DNA of 64,000 bases, taken from contig JBBISA010000014.1 in NCBI GenBank assembly GCA_037441525.1, forward strand, positions 1 through 64,000. Reading direction: 5' to 3'. The notes below the pieces were generated by a model that had not been told where the DNA came from, made no database searches, and saw only the letters and a program-made list of their open reading frames with translations. Below are positions 1 through 9,042 of the stretch, piece after piece. Source of the DNA: SKVR01 sp037441525. Its GTDB lineage: Bacteria > Bacteroidota > Bacteroidia > Bacteroidales > UBA7960. The position numbers and the translations under genes were made by a program. Within the stretch, counting starts at the first letter, position 1. Each line of letters starts with the position of its first letter.

Positions 1-21
1 ACTTATCAAATAGTTATTAAC

Positions 22-54
22 AAAAAAAGGCTGCCTCTACTTTTGAGACAGCCT
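22..54 (-). terminator. Rho-independent-like terminator (minus strand)
   Basis: An imperfect hairpin pairs AGGCTG at 28-33 with CAGCCT at 49-54, extended by CTC/GAG. On the minus strand it is followed by a run of seven T (the A run at 22-28). It lies downstream of the lipoprotein gene that ends at 583, but a MITE-like element lies between them. It could also serve a gene beyond the window edge. Confidence 0.5.
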
Positions 55-298
55 CCTTCTTCTTTTTTTGCAGGGGGAAGAAAAAAACAAAATAAATTTG
101 GCTCCGCCGAGCTCCACTTTGTTCCGGTTCCATCAAATTGCACTGTCCTGTCAAAAAGTTAAATCCTTTCTTTCGTCATAATTTATCACTATCGTATCTG
201 TCTGGTCGTCTGTCTTTACACTTGGCGGTAACTTGTATATCTCAGCAAATATATATCTCTTTTGCAAATATATACATATACGATGTGAATTAATTTAA

Positions 299-527
299 CC
301 CGGATTTGTTATTGGTCTTTTTTTCTAATTATCGTCATTAGGAGTATTTCGAACTAAGCTATTGATAATAATATTTTCAGTACGACAAATGGCTTAAGAA
401 AAACTAAAAACCAGTAACCTGAAAAGAGTACAAATTTTATTTTTCGAAAGTAGTCTGTACCGCTCATGGGGTAGGGTCAACCCTGGCTAAGTCAATGGTT
501 TGCTTCATTTTTAATGACTAATCCGGG
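299..527 (-). repeat. MITE-like element, copy B (229 bp)
   Basis: The two ends form terminal inverted repeats: read inward they are CCCGGATTAGTCATTA and CCCGGATTTGTTATTG. The interior resembles the element at 58565-58792 when reverse-complemented, with shared blocks such as GGATTAGTCATTA, ACCCTACC, CGGTACAG and a closing ATTAGAAAAAA block. The two copies differ in length by one base (229 against 228). There is no coding capacity, so a non-autonomous element mobilised in trans is likely. No transposase or clear target duplication is visible. The rest of 55-298 and 528-582 shows no gene. Confidence 0.7.
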
Positions 528-582
528 ATGCATTGATATACAGCAAGGTTTGGGCCTTGAAACAGATGCTGATTTACTACTC

Positions 583-1416
583 TTATTGTGCAATGCGGGT
601 AAATCCCTTGCCTGGTGCTGCTTTGAAAAGCTGTTTTGAAATGGGATTGTAGGTAATGGGCGGGATTGTTTTCTGAGGGTTGGCAGCGGCAATGTGGCGG
701 TTGAGGAGATAGTCGAAAATATAGGCTGCATTGCCGGTACCGGCTTCCAGGTTAAGGTTGTAAACGTCGTTTACTTCAAGGTTTCGGGCGGTGTACTCGT
801 AGGAAACATTTCCTGAAAAGGCATAATATCGAAACCTTCCGTTTATTTTATCTGTTGCCGAAAAGTTGCTGTATACCACTTCCATGGCTGTGGTTTCGCC
901 CCGGGCATCAACTTCAACAAACTCAAACCAGGTGTTGCGCTCAATGGCGCGTATCAGGAACTCCTGGGTATACAAAATAGTATCGATAAGGGCGCGGTCG
1001 GTAAACACCTTGTCGGTTTCTACAAGCTCTGTCTGGGCTACCGAAAAAATATAGCGCTGGCCGGGAAAGGAGAGGAATTCATCGAATTTGTCGGGTCGGA
1101 AAACGTTTACCTGGTAAAGTTTCAGCTGTTGCACCATGGTTTCCATAAACAGGCTGGTGGCTTCGTTAAGGTTGGTATTGCGCAGCAATTCGCTTTGGGC
1201 CAGGTTTTCTTCGCCGGGCTGGCCGGGGTTTTCGGGATATAACCCAAAGGGGTAGTAATAGGCAAAAGTGGTTGTGGGGGGCACTATCATAACGGCAATC
1301 TGTGGGCGTTTATTCAGGAATGTGGTGGCATGCCTGCGCCCTGGCAGGCAGGACGCAAGCATGAGCATTGCCACAATGGCAACCACAATAAATCTGGTAT
1401 TCCGGTATTGACGCAT
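583..1416 (-). CDS. Predicted lipoprotein of unknown function
   Basis: This 277-residue protein starts with a lipoprotein signal peptide: basic MRQYRNTR, a hydrophobic core, and lipobox LASC with Cys about residue 23. It should therefore be exported and lipidated, probably in the outer membrane or periplasm. No catalytic motif or known domain is recognised in the mature part, which is rich in aromatic residues and contains a YYYPFGLYPENPG stretch. Its ATG lies 15 bp after the flavodiiron gene stop, so it is most likely the last gene of a parC-fprA-lipoprotein operon. Function is unknown; the context gives no strong clue. Confidence 0.85.
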   Translation of the reverse strand: MRQYRNTRFIVVAIVAMLMLASCLPGRRHATTFLNKRPQIAVMIVPPTTTFAYYYPFGLYPENPGQPGEENLAQSELLRNTNLNEATSLFMETMVQQLKLYQVNVFRPDKFDEFLSFPGQRYIFSVAQTELVETDKVFTDRALIDTILYTQEFLIRAIERNTWFEFVEVDARGETTAMEVVYSNFSATDKINGRFRYYAFSGNVSYEYTARNLEVNDVYNLNLEAGTGNAAYIFDYLLNRHIAAANPQKTIPPITYNPISKQLFKAAPGKGFTRIAQ

Positions 1417-1431
1417 GGGCCTGTAAGGATT

Positions 1432-2652
1432 CTATTCCATTGCTGCTATCTTTTCGCCAATGGCCTTTCCGTAAGCAAGGCACTGGTCGAACTCGCTCTC
1501 GTGCGGGGTAAATTTAATGAACACCCCTTCGCCCTGTACATCGAGCTTCAGGTTCTGCAGGTTGGAATTGATGAGTTTAATAGCTTCGCCACTCCATCCG
1601 AATGATCCGAACGAGCCGGCAATTTTTCCCTTGTCGCGGATGGGGCTTATTACCGCAAACATCCGGTAAATGGGCAGCAGGATATTCTGGTTAATGGTAG
1701 GACACCCTACTACAACGCCCTTGCTTTTGGCAATGCGCTCGTCGAGATCGCCCAGGGGCATGGTTTCTATATCGGCTACTTCCACGTCGATATCGGCGGC
1801 CATTTTAATCCCTTCGGCAATTTTTTCGGCCAGCATGCCGGTATTATGATAGGCCGAAACGTAAGGGATGAACACCCTTTTGCGTTCGGGTTCCTGCAGG
1901 GCTTCACGCGAGAATTGTTCTGAAACATCTACCCACTTTTTCCATTGAGTAAGCAACAGCGGGCCATGGCCGGTGAGAATACCATTGATGGCGAGGGGGC
2001 GTATTTTTTCGATGGCCTTTAGCATAAACTTGCTGAAGGGCTTCAGGATAACATCGAAATAGTATTTGAAAGCTTCATCGAACTGACCCACCTGGTGGTC
2101 GTACATTTTATGATGGCAGTAATGGCAGCCAAAGGAATCGCAGGTGAAAAGATATTTATCTTCTTCGAGATAAGTGTACATACTATCGGGCCAGTGCAGG
2201 TTTGGAGCACCAATAAAACGCAGGGTTTTGTTGCCCAGGTCGAGGGTATCGCCATCCTTTACCACAATGTGGTTGAAGTTGCGGCCCAGAAAATCCTTGA
2301 GATAGCTAATGGCCAGGCGGCTTGCCACCACCTTGGCATTGGGAGCCACTTCGAGCAGCCGGGACAGGTTGCCGCTGTGGTCGGGCTCGGTGTGATTTAG
2401 AACAATATATTCAATTTCGGCCGGATCGGTAACCTGTTTGATTTTGGCCAGGTATGTGTCCCAGAATTTTGCTTTACTGGTTTCCACGATGGTTTTGCGC
2501 TGGGCATTAATCAAATAGCTGTTGTAGGTGGTGCCATATTCGGTGGCCATTACCACATCAAAAGTTACAATGTCGTAGTCGAGGATACCAATCCACTTCA
2601 CATCGGGGCTAATATCCAGAACCTGGGTGTCGGGTACTTTCGGGTCTTTCAT
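1432..2652 (-). CDS. fprA: Flavodiiron protein (FprA, A-type flavoprotein)
   Basis: The 406-residue protein has the two domains of flavodiiron proteins, which reduce O2 to water and/or NO to N2O in the cytoplasm of anaerobes. The N-terminal metallo-beta-lactamase-like half shows the diiron ligand motif HTEPDH, followed by the ligands in NLHWPD, CDSFGCH and TGHGP. The C-terminal half (from about residue 255) is a flavodoxin-like FMN domain beginning IPYVSAYHNTGMLAEKIA. Length is normal for the family. There is no rubredoxin extension, so an external electron donor is needed. It lies 30 bp downstream of parC and 15 bp upstream of the lipoprotein gene, probably in one transcript. Detoxification of oxygen or NO is inferred from family knowledge. 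Confidence 0.93.
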   Translation of the reverse strand: MKDPKVPDTQVLDISPDVKWIGILDYDIVTFDVVMATEYGTTYNSYLINAQRKTIVETSKAKFWDTYLAKIKQVTDPAEIEYIVLNHTEPDHSGNLSRLLEVAPNAKVVASRLAISYLKDFLGRNFNHIVVKDGDTLDLGNKTLRFIGAPNLHWPDSMYTYLEEDKYLFTCDSFGCHYCHHKMYDHQVGQFDEAFKYYFDVILKPFSKFMLKAIEKIRPLAINGILTGHGPLLLTQWKKWVDVSEQFSREALQEPERKRVFIPYVSAYHNTGMLAEKIAEGIKMAADIDVEVADIETMPLGDLDERIAKSKGVVVGCPTINQNILLPIYRMFAVISPIRDKGKIAGSFGSFGWSGEAIKLINSNLQNLKLDVQGEGVFIKFTPHESEFDQCLAYGKAIGEKIAAME

Positions 2653-2682
2653 TTTTATTGTTTATTATTTTAATTTGATTAA

Positions 2683-5394
2683 TTATTCAAAATCCAGAGT
2701 GATCTGCCGCGGTTCGGGCGGATCGTTGCCATCGTTGTTTTTCACGAAGGTTGATCGGGCGGCAGTTTTTTGATTTTCATCGCTTTCCGGTTCCGCTTCG
2801 GTGCCGTTTTCTGATGTTTCGCCCCCGTTTTCAGTATCATCTTCTTCAGCTTCGTGGGTAAGGGGTTCGAGCCATTCAACCGATTCAACATCGTAAATAG
2901 AAAGCCGTTTCCCTTTGGCCTTAAATCCTTTTACTCCAATAAACTCATGCACGTTTATCTCTTCTTCGTTCTTCAGTTTGCGTCCGCCGGGCACCAGGTT
3001 CACTTTGAGCATGGGGAATTTGGCTACTGAAATACTAACGAGTTTATGCTTTTCATGTTCACCCAGGTAGTTCTGAAATTTTTCAGAAAGTTCGGGGTGG
3101 AATCGTTTTATATAGAACTGGCCTGTTTCTCCGTCGATAAAAACCGCAGTAACGATTCTTTCGGGGTTGAATCGTTCAATGAGCAAGGGGTTTGCATCGA
3201 AATGGGTGGAGAGATCGTACCCGGTTGTGCGAAAAAGTCCGTTGCCAAACAATGAAAGAATCTTATCGTCGGCCTTGTAGGCTCCAATGTATTTGCCGCG
3301 TTTATCGGTATTGATGCGCAGCACATTTTCGTCGAACCACAGATTGAGGGCCCCCAATGTAGAAACACCAAGGTCCTTGAGTACAATTTTGCGAATGTGG
3401 TGCTTTGTGAGCATATTTCCTGTGGCGCTGCGCCCTTTTATGGCCAGGTCGCTGAAATCGAAATCGAACACCGGCTTTTTCAGTTTTGGCTTGTAGCGCA
3501 GGTGCACGGTAATTGTTTCGGCTTCGCCATTGGGGTTGGCAGTAAAATAGAGTACCGACGAGCCCTTGGTGCCTCGGGTAAGGCTGTATTCTTTGTCGCG
3601 GGTAACCCCCTTCACAAAAAACCGCTTCATGTAGGCCGGGCCGTTGGCTCCGTCCTGGTATATCATGTTATAAATGGTGCGGTCGTCGTTTTTTTCGAAC
3701 ACAGCAATATGTATAATGTCTTTACCCACGAATGATTTATCGGAAACCTTGGTAACCAAACAACTGCCATCGGCCCTGAAAACAATAATGTCGTCGATAT
3801 CAGAACAATCACAAACATATTCGTCCTTCTTCAGTCCTGTTCCGGCAAAACCATCCTTGCGGTTTACGTAAAGTTTTTCGTTGGCTACGGCCACCCTGGT
3901 GGCTTCAATATTTTCGAATGAGCGGATTTCAGTCTTTCTCTCCTTGCCCTTACCATACTTGTCGCGCAGTTTTTCGAACCAGATTATAGTGTAACCAATA
4001 AGGTTTTGCAGATGCTGGTTCACCTTTTCGAGTTTTTCTTCCAATGCCTTTATAATCTCATCGGCTTTGAAGGCATCGAAACGGGAGATGCGCTTGATCT
4101 TGATTTCGGTGAGCTTTATGATGTCGTCGCGGTTTATTTCACGATAGAACAATTTTTTGAAAGGTTCCAGTCCTTTGTCGATGGTTTCCAGCACCGCTTC
4201 CCAGGTTTCGCACTCTTCAATGTCACGGTAAATGCGGTTTTCAATGAATATCTTTTCGAGGCTCGAGAAGAGTAGTTGTTCGAGAAGCTCATGTTTTTCG
4301 ATCTCCAGTTCCTGCCTTAAGAGATCAACGGTATTATCGGCAGAAACTTTCAGGATTTCACTGACCCCCATAAATCGCGGACGACTTCCTTCAATAACAC
4401 AGCAATTGGGCGAAATGCTCACCTCGCAGTCGGTAAATGCATAAAGGGCATCAATGGCCTGGTCGGGCGAAATATTGGGTGCCAGGTGCACCAGTATCTC
4501 TACGTATCGGGCGGTGTTGTCTTCAATTTTCCTGATCTTGATTTTCCCTTTGTCGTTGGCAGCCAGAATGCTGTCGATGAGTGAGCCGGTAGTAGTGCCA
4601 AAAGGTATTTCGCTGATTACCAGGGTTTTTTTATCCTGAATACTGATTTTTGCCCTTACCCTTATTTTACCTCCTCTAATCCCATCGTTGTAGCGCGAAA
4701 AGTCTGCTTGTCCGCCGGTAAGGAAGTCAGGATAAATTTCAAATTCTTCGCCCCTGAGGTAAGCAATTGATGCATCGATGAGCTCAATAAAGTTATGGGG
4801 AAGGATTTTTGATGCCAGTCCCACAGCAATTCCCTCCACACCCTGTGCCAGCAAGAGGGGAAATTTCACCGGCAGTGTAACGGGTTCGTTATTGCGGCCA
4901 TCGTACGAGCTTTTCCATTGAGTTGTTTTAGCATTAAAAACCACTTCAAGGGCAAATTTAGAAAGACGCGCCTCTATATAGCGGGCAGCTGCAGCGCTGT
5001 CGCCGGTATAAATATTCCCCCAGTTTCCCTGCATATCAATGAGCAATTCCTTCTGGCCCAGCTGCACAAGAGCATCGCCTATAGAAGCATCGCCGTGGGG
5101 ATGATATTTCATGGTATGGCCAATGATATTTGCCACCTTGTTGTATCGGCCATCGTCCATCTCTTTCATTGAATGGAGTATGCGCCGCTGCACAGGCTTA
5201 AGGCCATCGCGTATCTCGGGTACGGCACGCTCCAGAATTACATACGATGCATAATCCAGGAACCAGTCCTGGTACATGCCCGAAATTTTGGTCACTGTGC
5301 CGCTTTCGGCACCATCCTGCCTTGTTTCGGGATAATCCATTCCGTTTTCCGGATGTTGTTGGTTTTCAGGGGGTATTTGATTGTTTTCGTCCAT
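2683..5394 (-). CDS. parC: DNA topoisomerase IV subunit A
   Basis: The 903-residue protein is a type IIA topoisomerase breakage-reunion subunit. The winged-helix region contains YHPHGDASIGDALVQLGQ, and the catalytic tyrosine is Tyr139 in AARYIEARLSKF. A coiled-coil tower (about 330-480) and a beta-pinwheel C-terminal region follow. The C-terminal 60 residues are acidic and low-complexity (EEDDTENGGETSEN...). ParC is preferred over GyrA because of the N-terminal sequence style typical of Bacteroidota ParC and the absence of a recognisable GyrA box in the pinwheel. The partner parE is not in this window. A TAnnTTTG promoter sits about 40 bp upstream, making it the first gene of the operon. Confidence 0.92.
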   Translation of the reverse strand: MDENNQIPPENQQHPENGMDYPETRQDGAESGTVTKISGMYQDWFLDYASYVILERAVPEIRDGLKPVQRRILHSMKEMDDGRYNKVANIIGHTMKYHPHGDASIGDALVQLGQKELLIDMQGNWGNIYTGDSAAAARYIEARLSKFALEVVFNAKTTQWKSSYDGRNNEPVTLPVKFPLLLAQGVEGIAVGLASKILPHNFIELIDASIAYLRGEEFEIYPDFLTGGQADFSRYNDGIRGGKIRVRAKISIQDKKTLVISEIPFGTTTGSLIDSILAANDKGKIKIRKIEDNTARYVEILVHLAPNISPDQAIDALYAFTDCEVSISPNCCVIEGSRPRFMGVSEILKVSADNTVDLLRQELEIEKHELLEQLLFSSLEKIFIENRIYRDIEECETWEAVLETIDKGLEPFKKLFYREINRDDIIKLTEIKIKRISRFDAFKADEIIKALEEKLEKVNQHLQNLIGYTIIWFEKLRDKYGKGKERKTEIRSFENIEATRVAVANEKLYVNRKDGFAGTGLKKDEYVCDCSDIDDIIVFRADGSCLVTKVSDKSFVGKDIIHIAVFEKNDDRTIYNMIYQDGANGPAYMKRFFVKGVTRDKEYSLTRGTKGSSVLYFTANPNGEAETITVHLRYKPKLKKPVFDFDFSDLAIKGRSATGNMLTKHHIRKIVLKDLGVSTLGALNLWFDENVLRINTDKRGKYIGAYKADDKILSLFGNGLFRTTGYDLSTHFDANPLLIERFNPERIVTAVFIDGETGQFYIKRFHPELSEKFQNYLGEHEKHKLVSISVAKFPMLKVNLVPGGRKLKNEEEINVHEFIGVKGFKAKGKRLSIYDVESVEWLEPLTHEAEEDDTENGGETSENGTEAEPESDENQKTAARSTFVKNNDGNDPPEPRQITLDFE

Positions 5395-5432
5395 GAATTG
5401 ATCAGGGAAAGTTGGGTTTTTACAAAATGATG

Positions 5433-5440
5433 CAAAGGTA
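5433..5440 (-). promoter_or_regulatory. -7 promoter element upstream of parC
   Basis: The minus strand reads TACCTTTG, an exact match to the Bacteroidota -7 consensus TAnnTTTG, 39 bp before the parC start codon. No convincing -33 TTG is seen at the right distance. Confidence 0.55.
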
Positions 5441-5483
5441 ATGGAATTAATCCTTTCGGAAAGTTTTAAGCCGCACTAAGATT

Positions 5484-7529
5484 TTAACCATCTTTCAACA
5501 ACCTGAGCAAAATAACCTCGGCTACCAGAAAAAAAAGTGCCAGCAAAAGGAATAATTTCCACAGATGATGGCCACCCTTAAGAAACTCAAGTTTTTTATC
5601 GATGGATATTTTTCCGGGCTCGAAAATCTGTACTTGTTTCATATCGGTACCCGATACCATCTTGCCCAGCTCATCGGGGGTGTAGCAACTCAGCAGCGAC
5701 TCACGGCGATCATAATTATAGGCAACAAAACGCAGGGTATCCTGCCCTGCCAGCAGGGCATAATGGCCGTGGCGCGAAACCTGACCATGAAGTATGATAT
5801 TTACCTGGTTATGAAGAGTTCTCGATTCGGGAATTATATCGGTCTGGCTGTCGGTGATCCTGAATAATACCCCTGCACCGGGCTGGTAGTTGCGAATGGT
5901 GATCAGCTCATCCTGACTGATGGTGTAGAACAGGGGGTAGTAAGCCGAACTTTGAAGTACCGCATTGTAAATTGTTGGAACAAATATAGGATTGAGGGTA
6001 AAATTGCTGAATTCAGCGCTGGCCGGAACAGCTGAAAGATAAACCAACCCCTGACCCGATGGGGTAACTGAGAAAAAGGTGTTGCCATTCTGCAATCGCA
6101 TAATTACCTGTTCTACAGAAGCACTTCGGCGTTCGAAAGCATAATGCTGCTCAGTGGCCGGCAGGTCAATATTTTCGGGCAACCGGCTGAAAACTCCGCT
6201 GTACAAGGGGTGTTCGTAGTTAAACCATATAACACGCGAATCGGTAGTGTCTATTTTACTTACTGCCGAAACATTGAGCCCTAAAAGGAGGTTATTGTAG
6301 GCATTCAGATTGGCATTGGCAGGAGGAAATACCATAAGACTGCCTCCTTGCTGCACATAACGCACCAATTCGAGGGCAAGGCCTGCCCCTGGACTCTCAA
6401 CCCCGGCGAGGATAACCATGTTTTGTGCTGAAAATGCAGAATAATCGACCGATAAAACCTGCATGTTCCTTAATATGAAGGTAGTATCGCCACCAAGGAG
6501 GGCATTGAGGTATCGGTTGCCACCTGTGGGACATATAACCAAAACCGGAATATTTTTACTTGTATTGAAGCTAAAATAGCAGCGGTCATCAAAGGTTACG
6601 GGATGGTCGGTAATTTCAATAATACCCCGCTGATGTGTTTCGTTGCTGATGGTAAAGTTAAATGTGATGCTGGTTTGTGCGTTGGGTTTTATATCATAGG
6701 TGGCCACAGCACGTTGGGCATTGTTGATGAGCAGTCTGGCTGGTTGATTTTCGAAATTCTGGTCGGAGTCGTTGCGAATGCGGGCATGCACCTGAATCAT
6801 CCGTCCGGGAATCCGAACCGGGTTGTCTATCCATACTGAATCCACAAAAAGATTTATATTCCGGGCAGCCTGGTAGGGCAACAGAAGATAATCGATGAGC
6901 GAATCGGGGGTGAAGTTGTCGGTTTTATGGATGTTTTTCTGAAAATCGCTCAGCAGGAAAGCCCATTTGTGTTGGCTGGCAGGTTGTGAGTTGAGCAGTT
7001 CGGTTTGTCGTTTCATTATTTCTCCTGTTTCTCTAACCGCCGGGCTAAAGTCAACTTCGCCCACCAGATCAAGAAATTCATCCCTGTTCAGGAAGCGCTG
7101 GTGGCGGGCTTCAAAGTCGTTGGTTAGCAACTGAAACTGGTCCACAGGGCCGAAGGATGCAGCAATTTCGCGCGCTCCCTGGCGGGCTTGCTCCAGCAAT
7201 GGGATGGTTGAAGAGCCAGCCTCCATACTATAAGAGTTATCAATAAAAATGCTAATCACATTGCCCCCGGCCAGTAAATCGTTGCCACTGCGGGGTATAT
7301 AGGGCCGCGCAAAAGCCAGCACCAGCGATACAATGGCAAGAATACGCGCCAACAAAACCAGTAAATGGCGAAGGCGCGACTGTTTGCGTGACTCGTCGGT
7401 GAGTTGCTCAAGAAACGTAATATTGGGGAAATATACCTTTTTGAACCGCCGGAACTGAAACAGGTGAATTATTACCGGAATGGCAATTGCTGCAAGGGCA
7501 AACAAAAATCCGGGAAACAAAAAACTCAT
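5484..7529 (-). CDS. BatA-domain, VWA-like membrane protein
   Basis: The 681-residue protein opens with the aerotolerance-regulator BatA N-terminal domain (residues 1-80): a hydrophobic segment, then FQFRRFKKVYFPNITFL and a second membrane segment. A von Willebrand factor A-like region follows, with a MIDAS-type DNSYSM at about residues 95-100. The middle is a periplasmic beta-rich and glutamine-amidotransferase-like region, and a final membrane helix ends near the C-terminus (KLFLLLALFFLVAEVILL). Such proteins are common in Bacteroidota as stand-alone genes near moxR/bat clusters, although no moxR is present here. The exact role is unknown. It is transcribed from its own promoter and separated from parC by 89 bp. 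Confidence 0.85.
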   Translation of the reverse strand: MSFLFPGFLFALAAIAIPVIIHLFQFRRFKKVYFPNITFLEQLTDESRKQSRLRHLLVLLARILAIVSLVLAFARPYIPRSGNDLLAGGNVISIFIDNSYSMEAGSSTIPLLEQARQGAREIAASFGPVDQFQLLTNDFEARHQRFLNRDEFLDLVGEVDFSPAVRETGEIMKRQTELLNSQPASQHKWAFLLSDFQKNIHKTDNFTPDSLIDYLLLPYQAARNINLFVDSVWIDNPVRIPGRMIQVHARIRNDSDQNFENQPARLLINNAQRAVATYDIKPNAQTSITFNFTISNETHQRGIIEITDHPVTFDDRCYFSFNTSKNIPVLVICPTGGNRYLNALLGGDTTFILRNMQVLSVDYSAFSAQNMVILAGVESPGAGLALELVRYVQQGGSLMVFPPANANLNAYNNLLLGLNVSAVSKIDTTDSRVIWFNYEHPLYSGVFSRLPENIDLPATEQHYAFERRSASVEQVIMRLQNGNTFFSVTPSGQGLVYLSAVPASAEFSNFTLNPIFVPTIYNAVLQSSAYYPLFYTISQDELITIRNYQPGAGVLFRITDSQTDIIPESRTLHNQVNIILHGQVSRHGHYALLAGQDTLRFVAYNYDRRESLLSCYTPDELGKMVSGTDMKQVQIFEPGKISIDKKLEFLKGGHHLWKLFLLLALFFLVAEVILLRLLKDG

Positions 7530-7581
7530 ACTTATCGCGTAATAAAGGAAAAAGAAGTACCCTCATATTTTTCAGGCCCCG

Positions 7582-7589
7582 CAAATTTA
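7582..7589 (-). promoter_or_regulatory. -7 promoter element upstream of the BatA gene
   Basis: The minus strand reads TAAATTTG, matching TAnnTTTG, 53 bp before the ATG at 7529. Confidence 0.5.
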
Positions 7590-7654
7590 AACTTTCTTGT
7601 CTATTGGGCGGTCGCTTAAATAGTTGTTATTAGTTAATAAAAATCAGGGATGAT

Positions 7655-7885
7655 AGATTTTCGGATTGTTGATTAACGGGGGTCAGGTTTCGGGTCTCGG
7701 GTTTCAGGTATCGTGTCTCTGCTTTTTACGAAACCGGGTCTTTTGTTCGAATGCCACAACCCCGCAGCGGTGAAATCATTATAGCCCCGGGTGCCAACCC
7801 GGGGTTTGTGGTAAATATTAAATAGAAAATGCGCTGCGGACAAAAGACAATACAATGTGCCGGAGTCCATGGTCAGCGCAATGGC
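7655..7885. repeat. Composite dispersed repeat, copy 1
   Basis: From left to right this holds one 15-mer unit (TCGGATTGTTGATTA near 7661), a GGTCAGGTTTCGGGTCTCGG block at 7681-7717, and the hairpin element 7757-7885. The hairpin stem CCCCGGGT/ACCCGGGG lies at 7785-7804. It is followed by AAAATGCGCTGCGGACAAAAG and GTCAGCGCAATGGC, which are conserved in the copies at 24565-24671 and (inverted) 40632-40756. The right part supplies the last codons of the gene fragment at 7818-8288. Confidence 0.75.
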
Positions 7886-8288
7886 TTAAATCATGGCCGA
7901 AAATAATTGTTGAGTTGGTTACCGTAAGGTGTGCACCTGGGTTAATGGTTAAAGTATTAACAAGGAAAATTGTATTATTCCAGGTTACAGTACCTGTAAT
8001 TTCTGTAGTTTGGGGTACGCGAAAAAGATGTGGCGGTAGAAAACCAAGTCCTATTTTGTAGCCAGGATTTAAAACTATATTCGCCATTCCTTTATCGGTT
8101 GCAATAATTGCCCCGTTTGAAATACACAAAACGCCACCGATGTTAACAATCAGTTTTCCATCACCTTTGATAATAAGGGTAGCACAAGGTTGAATCTTTA
8201 AAGTATCACCGGCATTAATCACAAGGTTTGCCTTATGGCCTATTTCGAACCTGCTGCTTGTTTTCAGGAGTAGTGTAGATTTGCTCAT
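7818..8288 (-). CDS. Truncated beta-helix-like protein fragment
   Basis: The 156-residue reading frame contains short beta-strand repeats (LVINAGDTLKIQPCATLIIKG, NIVLNPGYKIG, TLTINPGAHLTVTNSTIIFG). These resemble the repetitive parallel beta-helix parts of large secreted T9SS proteins in Bacteroidota. There is no signal peptide. The last 25 or so residues are encoded by the dispersed hairpin repeat (7757-7885), so the natural C-terminus has been lost. A -7 promoter element lies 26 bp upstream of the ATG, so it may be transcribed. It is best read as a remnant of a larger surface protein gene, but a small functional protein cannot be excluded. Confidence 0.5.
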   Translation of the reverse strand: MSKSTLLLKTSSRFEIGHKANLVINAGDTLKIQPCATLIIKGDGKLIVNIGGVLCISNGAIIATDKGMANIVLNPGYKIGLGFLPPHLFRVPQTTEITGTVTWNNTIFLVNTLTINPGAHLTVTNSTIIFGHDLSHCADHGLRHIVLSFVRSAFSI

Positions 8289-8313
8289 CGTAGTTATTTT
8301 TATTTTAGCGATT

Positions 8314-8321
8314 CAAATCTA
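8314..8321 (-). promoter_or_regulatory. -7 promoter element upstream of the fragment gene
   Basis: The minus strand reads TAGATTTG, matching TAnnTTTG, 26 bp before the ATG at 8288. That would give a leader of roughly 20 nt. Confidence 0.45.
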
Positions 8322-9020
8322 CGAAAAGGGAAGGGAGGTTTAATTACCTTCTTTCTCTATTTATTTTATCGGACAATAGTGAAAATAAATATTAGTTTCT
8401 TCATAATTTTTAGATTTTAGTTTTTTCGGAATGAATAGATTGTTGCAGGCTGTTGTAACATTTACAATTGTGGTAGCCTGTTGTAGGTGTCCCCTTTGGC
8501 AGGGGGGGAGGTGCGTTTGGCAGGGATAAACAAGAAAAGTCTTGACATAGCTCGTTTGTCTGTATGTTTTTGGGTGCCGGTTTTGCATTTATGGTACCAT
8601 GATGCATTGAAAAATTAGTGAGTACTGTGCTTTTGATGTGTTGCCTTCTTATTTGCAAAAACCGCATTTTTTGCCGGTGAATCAATAACCCGTCCCCGTG
8701 GGCAAAATGTATAACTATATTGAAGAACTACAATATTCAAATATAAATTAATTTTATTGTATATGTATTTTTTTACTGTTAAATTTTAAGGAACTTGGGG
8801 GCTTGTTTAGTGTTGATTAACTGATGGTTGATTTTCGGATTATCGGATTGTTGATTATCGGATTGTTGATAATACCTGAATAGTATTAACCGTTTTTTGA
8901 ATTGTTTCTGAATTTGCAGAATTCCGCACAAAGTTGATTCAGAATCACCAGGAAGAATGTGAACTTTCAGGGCATTCCGTGCAGATTCATCATCAATTCT
9001 TCCATGTCCCCGAAAGCTGT
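8322..9020. other. Intergenic region with a 15-mer array
   Basis: This gene-poor stretch separates the fragment gene from the helicase gene. Positions 8827-8870 hold about three units of the 15-mer resembling TCGGATTGTTGATTA, also found at 24431-24500, 24674-24760 and (inverted) 36366-36438 and 40864-40937. Short open frames here have no coding signature. Nothing else is recognised. Confidence 0.6.
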
Positions 9021-9028
9021 TACCTTTG
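9021..9028 (+). promoter_or_regulatory. -7 promoter element that decides the helicase start
   Basis: TACCTTTG matches TAnnTTTG and lies 15 bp before the ATG at 9043. It falls inside the longest possible frame (from 8959), so translation more likely begins at 9043. Confidence 0.5.
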
Positions 9029-9042
9029 CCAAAAAAAATTAT

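Noticed and set aside
8361..8685. Two minus-strand frames of 75 and 91 codons
   Set aside because: Low-complexity composition, no promoter or plausible ribosome site, overlapping frames; treated as noncoding.
8959..9042. Longer N-terminus for the DEAD-box helicase
   Set aside because: The extra 28 residues do not look like the family and overlap a -7 promoter element; the ATG at 9043 gives the usual start.
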